Below are positions 38,627 to 43,479 of a stretch of DNA of 43,479 nt, piece by piece. The DNA is from Treponema sp. (GTDB lineage Bacteria > Spirochaetota > Spirochaetia > Treponematales > Breznakiellaceae): assembly GCA_009778545.1 (NCBI GenBank), contig WRJO01000004.1:1-43479 (forward strand). Direction: 5' to 3'. A model generated the notes under the pieces. The model saw nothing but the letters and a program-made list of their open reading frames with translations. It ran no database searches and was not told the DNA's origin. The stretch's first letter is position 1; every line of letters starts with the position of its first letter. The translations under genes and the position numbers were made by a program.

Positions 38627-38866
38627 TAAACTTGCCCCACAATGTATTTGCTCAAACCCCGGCGGGGCGGGGGGGGGCGGGCGGGCTGGCAAAAATCTGG
38701 AAGAGTCCGACTACGGAGCCACCTGACCACTAATACATGATGCTTAGGGTAACTATCCATAAATCATCTTTAATTAGTGGTCAGGCATTTACTGTACCCT
38801 AGTTTTGAAATTTACCCGCTCGTCTCCTTCGTCGGGGAGCTCCAGAAATTTTTTGCCAGCCCGCCG
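38627..38866. repeat. Structured dispersed element, copy B
   Basis: CTAAACTTGCCCC left end; GGCGGGCTGGC/GCCAGCCCGCC (38680-38690/38855-38865) followed by AAAAATCTGG/CCAGAAATTTTTT; CTCC/GGAG hairpin; CCTGACCACTAAT/ATTAGTGGTCAGG (38722-38734/38773-38785); loop TAGGGTA (38745-38751) complementary to TACCCTA (38795-38801). Confidence 0.8.
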
Positions 38867-38917
38867 CCTTTGCAATACATGCCGGTCAGTTATTTACCGT
38901 GCCTCAAGTAAATAAAA

Positions 38918-38969
38918 TTTACTCGCTCATCTCCTCCAGCGGTGAGACCCATAAATTTTCGCCGCCCCC
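38918..38969. repeat. Extra copy of the 3' module of the structured element
   Basis: TTTACTCGCTCATCTCCTCCAGCGGTGAGACCCATAAATTTTCGCCGCCCCC parallels copy B 38811-38865 and copy A 10191-10238. Confidence 0.7.
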
Positions 38970-39099
38970 GCTGCGCCCCCCTCGCTGCCCTCACTCCCTC
39001 ACTCCTCACTCCCCATTCCACATTCCACATTCCCCTCCCCTCTTCCCCTTTTCTTTTTTCGCCGATAATATGTCATACATAAAACTTAAAAAGGTGAGT

Positions 39100-42000
39100 A
39101 TGAGCAAATTTATTCGCGGTATTGGTGTTTTTACGGTGTTTTTAAGCCTCGCTGCGGGGCTTTGGGCAGTGGATTCTCCGGAATGGGGGGCGGACGCGGC
39201 GCCGGACCTCTATGCGCCGAACCTGGCGGGACAGGGCGGCTTTTCTACCAGCGCCGGGGGCGCGCCGGCAAGCGCGATTAACCCCGCCCAGGGCGGCGAC
39301 GCGCAGCGGATAGTCTTCGATATCGGCTTTCTTGGCCTGTACGGCCTGGGAGACGAGAAAAATTCCGGCGTGGCTATTGAAGCGGGAATGTTGTACCCCA
39401 CCCGTTACGGCGTTTTCGGCGGCTCCCTCCAATATATCGACAGCCCCTTCGACAGCTTTCCCATAAAGCGATCATTTGGCGGCAACCTGAACGCTGCCAA
39501 GGAAATATACCCCGGCATGTCGGTCGGCGCAGGGCTGAATTGGGGATTCGGCTCCAATTGGCTGTGGACCCTCGCCGGAGACCTCGGCTTCCGGTGGAAC
39601 GTCGGCAAAGTCGGCCACCACGAAAACTTTTTTGATAACTTTACCTGGGCATTCGTAATGCGGGGCCTCGGCGTAAGCTGGACTCCGACCTGGCTCACCC
39701 CGATGGCGGGCCTTTCCGTAGACCTCCTGCGGATCTACGGCAAAGACGGAAAAAATGACCCCTTCGCCATTATTGGCGCCGCCGATATGAGCTTCCCCTC
39801 CCTGCTGTCTTTTAAAGAAATTAACTTTATCTTTAAGGCAGGGCTCAAGTTCGAAATAGCCGAAATTGTTAACGTCTCAATGTCGTGGCCGGGCGGCTCG
39901 GGGGTAAACGCCCGCGAACTGGCGAAAGACCGAAGCGGCCTGTTCACGCCGATTCCGTCGGTGGGCATCGGCGTCGACATCGCCCTCCCCTCCAGCGGCA
40001 ACCGCATAGCCGGCGGACAGCTTCCCGCAGACGGCGACCTGGCGATCGACCTGGCGTTCAAGCCCCTGTACAAGGGCGTTACGGCGATAGGCGCCGGCGC
40101 GACATGGAAGGTCGGCATCGCCGACAAAAAACCCCCGTCAATCATCATCGACTACCCCGAAATGATGAACCTTGCAACGGCAAGCGAAAGCCACGACCTG
40201 TATCTGCCGGACCACGATCCGGCGGTACACGCGCCGATGTACTTTTCGCCCAACAACGACGGCAAGGCCGATTACCTGGAATTCCCCATCACCATTACCG
40301 ACGAGCGGTATGTGGAAAGCTGGGTGTGGGAGATAACCGACGAGGACGGCGAGGTTGTCCGCACATTTCGCAACAAGGAACTGCGGCCCGAAACCCAGGG
40401 ATTCAGAAACTTTTTCGCCCGCCTCTTTGCCATTAAAACACAGGTAGAAGTTCCGCCGACCCTCCGCTGGGACGGCATCGCCGAATCGGGGGAACTTGCC
40501 CCGGATGGCAGGTACTTTTTTACCATTACCGCGACGGACGACTCAGGCAACACCGCTGTCAGCGACACATATGTCGCCGTTTTGAAAAACGCCCCGCCGG
40601 AGATCAGCATCACGCCGATTGAAGAAGCGCAGCGGGTGTTCGGGCCGGGCGGCACGGGCGGCAGAAGCACCATCACCCTTACGCCGACCGGCTCCTTTGA
40701 GGACGCATGGGAAAGCGGGATATACGACAGCTCCGGCGAAATAGTCAGGACGTTTGAAGCCGAGCGGGGAAACCCCTCGCCGAGAATTTGGGACGGCAGA
40801 GGCGATAACGGGGCGATAGTGCGGGACGGCGTGTATACCTACCGGATTGGCACCACGGACAGGGCGCAAAATTCCGCCTATGCGGCGATGGGCAACATCG
40901 TCATTAACACGATCCGCCCGTCTGTGAGCGTATTTATTGCAGACCCCTGGTTTAGTCCCAACGGCGACGGCATTAAGGACACGGTGATAATGGCCCTGAA
41001 CGTGCCTTCGCAGGAAGGGGTCATCGGCTGGTCGATGCAAATACGGGACAGGCAGGGAAATGTCCGGCGGACGATTGCCGGAGGGCCGGAAGGCGGGGTT
41101 GGCGCGGTTTGGAATACCGCTACCGGGATAGTGCCCGTCCCCGAACGGCTGGAATTCGACGGCATGGATGACAGCCGCAAGATACTTGAGGAAGGGGAGT
41201 TTATCGGAGAACTTTCGGTAAGCTACCTTAACGGATTTACCGCCACGGCGCTTTCTCCCTCGTTCTTCCTTGACGTGACCGCTCCCGCTGCGGCGGTGGT
41301 TTCGGAATACACGGCGTTTTCCCCCAACTATGGGGGCGTTCAGAGCGAGATGCTGATACGGCAGGAAGGCACGCGGGAACTTTTATGGATCGGCGAGATA
41401 CGGCGGGCAAACGGCGAACCGGGCGAGCGTCCGGTACGGAGCTTCCGCTTCAGCGGTATCCCGCCCTTTGAACTCAAGTGGGACGGCCAGGGCGAATCGG
41501 GCACCTTTGCCGCAGACGGCGAATACGTCTACGAATTGTACTCGACCGATCAGGCCGGCAACACCGGGCGGTCCAACCTCCTGCGCTTCCGCCTGAGCAC
41601 CGCCGACACGCCGGTGATGATCACCACCGACCACCGGGCATTCGCCCCCGCCGGCAACAGCCCGCGAACCAGCGTCAATATGGTGCCGCAGATACAGGTG
41701 CGGGACGGAGTCGTCAGCTACAAGATTGAAGTGCTGAACAGCGCGGGGAATGCGGTGCGTACATTCGAGGGCCGTGGGCTTCCCGCCGCCTCGGTTAGCT
41801 GGAACGGCAGGTCCGACGACAACGCCCTTGCGCCGGAAGGCATGTACACGGCAAGGCTTTCCCTCCGCTACGAGCAGGGGAACCAGCCGATCGCCACGTC
41901 GCTGCCCTTTGAAGTGGACAACACCCCGCCGGCGGGGACAGCATCCGCGCCGTACACGGCGTTCGCCCCCGGCTCGCGGCGCTCGACCCTTCCGCTGAAC

Positions 42001-43293
42001 GTTGCCACCGAGGCAAACGACGAATGGGAAGCGGCAATTACCGCCGCCAACGGAACCAAAGTGCGTACCTGGAACTGGACCGGCAAAGCCCCGGAACTCA
42101 GTTGGGACGGCAGGGACGCGGCGGGCAACTTTGCCGCCGACGGAACCTACCAGTTTGTGCTTGCCTCTGCCGACGCGGCGGGCAACACCGCGCGGTACAG
42201 CATACCCGGCATCGCCCTGGACAAGCGCGTCCCGCAGGTGATACTCACCGCGTCTGCGACGGGCATCGCCCCCAAGCCGAATCAGAGCACCGACCTGGTG
42301 CGCTTCGGCATTATCTGCCCGCTGCAGGATGGCATTGAAAGCTGGCGGCTGGAGCTGAAAGAACCAGGCGGCGACATATTGAAGCGCTTTGACTCATCTC
42401 CGCCCGCCGCCAACGGCCGCGTAGCCCCGCCGCCGGCGAGCATCGGCTGGAACGGCCTGTCCGAAGGGGGCGGCATACGCGAAGGAACGTTCACCCCCGC
42501 GCTTACGGTAAGCTACCTCAAGGGAGACCTGGTAGTCGCCGAAGCCGCCCCGATTTTGGTCAACGTTACCGGGCCCCGCCTTACGATGAGCCACCGCCCC
42601 GAGTACTTCAGCCCCGACAACGACGGCGTGGACGACGAGCTGTTCATCAGCCTGCGCGCCGTAAGCCCATCGCCCATCGCCACATGGTCTGTGGAAATCC
42701 GCGAACCGGAGCCGCCCTATCTGCTATTCTACCGGGTAACCGGCAGGGGCAGCCCCACCGAAACGATACGGTGGGACGGCAGAAGCAACCGTGGCGAACT
42801 GGTACAGGCTGCCACCGACTACCCGGTAAAGTTCTCGGCGACAGACAACCTGGGCAACTCCAGCGAGATCGAGTCGAAGATCGGCGTCGACGTGCTGGTA
42901 ATCCGCGACGGCGACCGCCTGAAAATTCAGGTGCCGTCGATAGTGTTCCGGGAGAACGCCGCCGACTTTAACGGCATACCGGAAGACAGGGTTACCAACA
43001 ACCGCCGTGTAATCCGCCGCATCGCCGAAATACTCAACAAATTCCGCGATTACAAGATAGTGGTTGAAGGCCACGCAAATCCCGTATTGCTGACCGCGAG
43101 GGAAGAGCAGGAAGAGCTGCAGCCCCTCAGCGAAAGGCGCGCCCAGGCAGTAATGAACATGCTGATAGAATTCGGCGTTGCCCGTTCACGCCTCTCGTTC
43201 ATCGGCATGGGCGGCAAACGCACGGTAGTACAGCACGCCGACCGCGACAACTGGTGGAAAAACCGCCGCGTAGAATTTATTCTAGTAAAGTAA
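39100..43293 (+). CDS. Outer-membrane beta-barrel-like N-terminus + tandem FlgD-Ig-like repeats + OmpA-like C-terminal domain
   Basis: Signal MSKFIRGIGVFTVFLSLAAGLWA; N-terminal barrel-like region; about eight units with (F)SPNxDGxxD ... WDGxxxxGxxxxDGxYxY...DxAGN; OmpA-like end KIVVEGHANP...LSERRAQAVMNMLIEFGVARSRLSFIGMGGKR...NRRVEFILVK. ATG 39100 with AAGGTGAG upstream. Confidence 0.88.
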   Translation: MSKFIRGIGVFTVFLSLAAGLWAVDSPEWGADAAPDLYAPNLAGQGGFSTSAGGAPASAINPAQGGDAQRIVFDIGFLGLYGLGDEKNSGVAIEAGMLYPTRYGVFGGSLQYIDSPFDSFPIKRSFGGNLNAAKEIYPGMSVGAGLNWGFGSNWLWTLAGDLGFRWNVGKVGHHENFFDNFTWAFVMRGLGVSWTPTWLTPMAGLSVDLLRIYGKDGKNDPFAIIGAADMSFPSLLSFKEINFIFKAGLKFEIAEIVNVSMSWPGGSGVNARELAKDRSGLFTPIPSVGIGVDIALPSSGNRIAGGQLPADGDLAIDLAFKPLYKGVTAIGAGATWKVGIADKKPPSIIIDYPEMMNLATASESHDLYLPDHDPAVHAPMYFSPNNDGKADYLEFPITITDERYVESWVWEITDEDGEVVRTFRNKELRPETQGFRNFFARLFAIKTQVEVPPTLRWDGIAESGELAPDGRYFFTITATDDSGNTAVSDTYVAVLKNAPPEISITPIEEAQRVFGPGGTGGRSTITLTPTGSFEDAWESGIYDSSGEIVRTFEAERGNPSPRIWDGRGDNGAIVRDGVYTYRIGTTDRAQNSAYAAMGNIVINTIRPSVSVFIADPWFSPNGDGIKDTVIMALNVPSQEGVIGWSMQIRDRQGNVRRTIAGGPEGGVGAVWNTATGIVPVPERLEFDGMDDSRKILEEGEFIGELSVSYLNGFTATALSPSFFLDVTAPAAAVVSEYTAFSPNYGGVQSEMLIRQEGTRELLWIGEIRRANGEPGERPVRSFRFSGIPPFELKWDGQGESGTFAADGEYVYELYSTDQAGNTGRSNLLRFRLSTADTPVMITTDHRAFAPAGNSPRTSVNMVPQIQVRDGVVSYKIEVLNSAGNAVRTFEGRGLPAASVSWNGRSDDNALAPEGMYTARLSLRYEQGNQPIATSLPFEVDNTPPAGTASAPYTAFAPGSRRSTLPLNVATEANDEWEAAITAANGTKVRTWNWTGKAPELSWDGRDAAGNFAADGTYQFVLASADAAGNTARYSIPGIALDKRVPQVILTASATGIAPKPNQSTDLVRFGIICPLQDGIESWRLELKEPGGDILKRFDSSPPAANGRVAPPPASIGWNGLSEGGGIREGTFTPALTVSYLKGDLVVAEAAPILVNVTGPRLTMSHRPEYFSPDNDGVDDELFISLRAVSPSPIATWSVEIREPEPPYLLFYRVTGRGSPTETIRWDGRSNRGELVQAATDYPVKFSATDNLGNSSEIESKIGVDVLVIRDGDRLKIQVPSIVFRENAADFNGIPEDRVTNNRRVIRRIAEILNKFRDYKIVVEGHANPVLLTAREEQEELQPLSERRAQAVMNMLIEFGVARSRLSFIGMGGKRTVVQHADRDNWWKNRRVEFILVK

Positions 43294-43331
43294 TAGGACG
43301 GCAAAGCAGAAATGTATGCTTAAAAGGGCAA

Positions 43332-43356
43332 TACAGGAAAACACCCTGTAAGTTTT
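43332..43356 (+). terminator. Possible weak intrinsic terminator after the OmpA-family gene
   Basis: TACAGG-aaaacac-CCTGTA followed by AGTTTT. Confidence 0.4.
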
Positions 43357-43368
43357 ACTTCGGGGCCC

Positions 43369-43419
43369 GTCGGAGGCCAAGCGCACTCGTGCTGCTCGCA
43401 CGGCACGCTTGCCTCCGAC
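43369..43419. repeat. Near-perfect 51-nt palindromic hairpin
   Basis: GTCGGAGGCCAAGCG ... CGCTTGCCTCCGAC, with inner GTGC-TGCTC-GCAC. Confidence 0.75.
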
Positions 43420-43479
43420 ACCCGCCGCCGCACATTATCGGGGGATTTTTCTGCCATGTTGCAATAGTCAAACATTTCT

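Noticed and set aside
40240-42650. Type IX secretion sorting domain based on FSPNGDG motifs
   Set aside because: Motifs are internal and repeated, and the protein ends with an OmpA-like domain rather than a T9SS C-terminal signal.

Overview
Bacterial (probably spirochaete, treponeme-like; inferred) window. Left third: partial birA (-), a metallophosphoesterase (-), tRNA-Cys(GCA) (-), a four-gene BMP-type nucleoside/riboflavin-like ABC transporter (+), paaK and an apparently orphan iorB (-). Next is an unstable accessory island (about 8.77-12.33 kb) with several degenerate or intact copies of an Rpn/PD-(D/E)XK nuclease gene, an AT-rich MNT-HEPN pair between two rpn remnants, and a palindrome-rich in-frame insertion in one rpn copy. 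The right two thirds hold two tandem giant lipoprotein genes (about 4271 and 4384 aa; Ig-like repeats plus a shared C-terminal propeller-like region). They are divergent from a roughly 1400 aa outer-membrane/FlgD-Ig-repeat/OmpA protein. The most interesting unannotated signal is a roughly 260-bp dispersed element with two copies (10011-10276 and about 38627-38866). Both copies keep the same nested stem architecture, with compensatory changes in the stems, and a conserved loop-to-3' flank complementarity that predicts a pseudoknot: a candidate structured ncRNA or structured mobile repeat. Most intergenic gaps also carry different families of degenerate short-tandem inverted repeats. All calls come from reading sequence and supplied translations; no database search was run.
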